A stretch of 6,996 bases of DNA from Betaproteobacteria bacterium (GTDB lineage Bacteria > Pseudomonadota > Gammaproteobacteria > Burkholderiales > Burkholderiaceae). Under the pieces are notes generated by a model. That model saw nothing but the letters and a program-made list of their open reading frames with translations, did not search any database and was not told the DNA's origin. Position numbers and translations under genes: made by a program. The first letter of the stretch is position 1, and every line of letters starts with the position of its first letter. Below are positions 6,059 to 6,996 of the stretch, in pieces. Where the stretch lies: contig JAATGO010000426.1 of NCBI GenBank assembly GCA_015654605.1, positions 1-6,996 on the forward strand, given 5' to 3'.

Positions 6059-6996
6059 ATGCTATCTCATCGCGACATCATTCCCGATACCGAATTAAGC
6101 CAAGCATTAGAACAGGTATTGGGGCGAGCGCATGAAGTTCTTTTTTCTTCGGCTCCTCTTTCCTCATTCCCTTCTGCAGCATTTTCCACTTCCAGATTCC
6201 CCCAGGTGATAGCGGTTGCTTATAGCGGAGGACTAGATTCATCTGTATTGCTAGATCTTGCACATCATTTTTCTCAGCAGCATGGCATTCGCTCGTTGGC
6301 ATTTCACATTCATCATGGCCTCAGTGCTAACGCAGATACTTGGTTGAACCATTGCAGGAATACCTGTGAGCAGCGTGGTATTACATTTGAGGGGCGCTGT
6401 ATTACTCTGGCAAAGACTGATAAGAATGGCATTGAAGAGGCTGCACGTATTGGTCGTTATGCAGCATTGGGAGATTTGTGTCGGCAATATGGGGTGACGT
6501 TGCTGTTGACAGCACACCATCAGGATGATCAAGCAGAGACCGTATTATTGCAATTACTGCGGGGGGCTGGAGTAGCAGGTTTATCTGGCATGAATCAGAT
6601 GAATATTGCACCAGAATTACTGGGAGATGAACAGTTATTGATTGCGCGTCCTCTGCTTTCTAGTGCAAGAAGTGTGTTGGAACAATACGCAAAAAAACAT
6701 GCGATTATATATGTTGAAGATGAGTCTAATAGCGATACGCGCTATGCACGCAATATGTTGCGACAACAGGTAATGCCTGTACTGGCAGCAAGTTTTCCTG
6801 GATTTCAGCAGCGTTTGACACGCACGGCAGGGCATGCCCAATCGGCGCAGCGATTACTGGTTGACTTGGCAAAGCAGGATTTGACTGTTTGTCTGGAGGG
6901 TGACGCACTACGTTTGCCTCAGCTACGATCCTTGAGTGCGGATCGCATGGACAACTTGCTCCGTTACTGGTTTGCGTTACGTCACTTACGTATGCC
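6059..6996 (+). CDS. tilS: tRNA(Ile)-lysidine synthase, 5' part (runs off window)
   Basis: TilS uses ATP and lysine to convert cytidine 34 of the CAU-anticodon tRNA-Ile to lysidine, so that it reads AUA and is charged with isoleucine; normally essential. The frame is open for 312 codons to the window edge; whole proteins are about 430-470 residues. Visible: the N-type PP-loop AYSGGLDSS at 54-62 for ATP; HIHHGLS just after the first helices; EEAARIGRYAAL; TAHHQDDQAETVLLQLLRG; then RPLL and EDESNSDTRYARNMLRQQVMP, the usual substrate-binding block. The C-terminal domain is only begun. The ATG at 6059 is the only ATG between the upstream stop and the PP-loop, but no clear ribosome site precedes it. 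About 50 residues precede the PP-loop, more than the ~15-20 in E. coli, including a Ser/Pro/Phe-rich stretch (29-48). It follows accA on the same strand. Confidence 0.96.
   Translation, partial: MLSHRDIIPDTELSQALEQVLGRAHEVLFSSAPLSSFPSAAFSTSRFPQVIAVAYSGGLDSSVLLDLAHHFSQQHGIRSLAFHIHHGLSANADTWLNHCRNTCEQRGITFEGRCITLAKTDKNGIEEAARIGRYAALGDLCRQYGVTLLLTAHHQDDQAETVLLQLLRGAGVAGLSGMNQMNIAPELLGDEQLLIARPLLSSARSVLEQYAKKHAIIYVEDESNSDTRYARNMLRQQVMPVLAASFPGFQQRLTRTAGHAQSAQRLLVDLAKQDLTVCLEGDALRLPQLRSLSADRMDNLLRYWFALRHLRM

Noticed and set aside
6251..6908. Overlapping minus-strand frames of 60-93 codons
   Set aside because: They lie antisense to tilS, which is open throughout and carries all its signature motifs.
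1..6996. CRISPR arrays, tRNA or rRNA genes, toxin-antitoxin or defence systems
   Set aside because: No spaced direct repeats, no cloverleaf that I could fold, and no proteins beyond housekeeping enzymes.

Overview
The window is a bacterial chromosome segment carrying ordinary housekeeping genes. The gene set and order (lpxH remnant, ppiB and ppiA on the minus strand; cysS, a HhH-GPD DNA glycosylase, accA and tilS on the plus strand) is the arrangement I know from Burkholderiales (Betaproteobacteria). From memory of the family, AccA looks closest to Oxalobacteraceae. Base composition is more AT-leaning than in typical free-living members. This placement is inference from recalled sequences, not a search.

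Layout. Positions 1 to about 400 hold no recognisable gene. They abut a broken lpxH (366-602, minus), which keeps only its first ~65 family-like residues. Upstream of it on the same strand lie two cyclophilin-type peptidyl-prolyl isomerases: cytoplasmic PpiB (664-1155) and exported PpiA (1224-1832). A possible promoter built on an inverted repeat precedes ppiA. An ~800-base divergent region with no convincing gene (1833-2633) separates this set from the plus-strand genes: cysS (2634-4055), overlapped by the glycosylase gene (4040-4693), then a 285-base leader region with a plausible extended -10 promoter, accA (4979-5953), a stem-loop, and the 5' two-thirds of tilS (6059 to the window edge).

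Function. CysS charges tRNA-Cys, TilS modifies tRNA-Ile, AccA is half of the acetyl-CoA carboxylase carboxyltransferase, PpiA and PpiB help proteins fold, and the glycosylase removes alkylated bases. They share a neighbourhood rather than a pathway. LpxH would act in lipid A synthesis, but the copy here cannot be functional.

The features that stand out are signs of decay or rearrangement: the truncated lpxH beside unassigned sequence, and the long empty gap where related genomes, as I recall them, carry a tetratricopeptide-repeat gene. Together with the low GC this could suit a host-associated lineage with a relaxing genome, or an assembly join. I did not find a previously undescribed biological system here.
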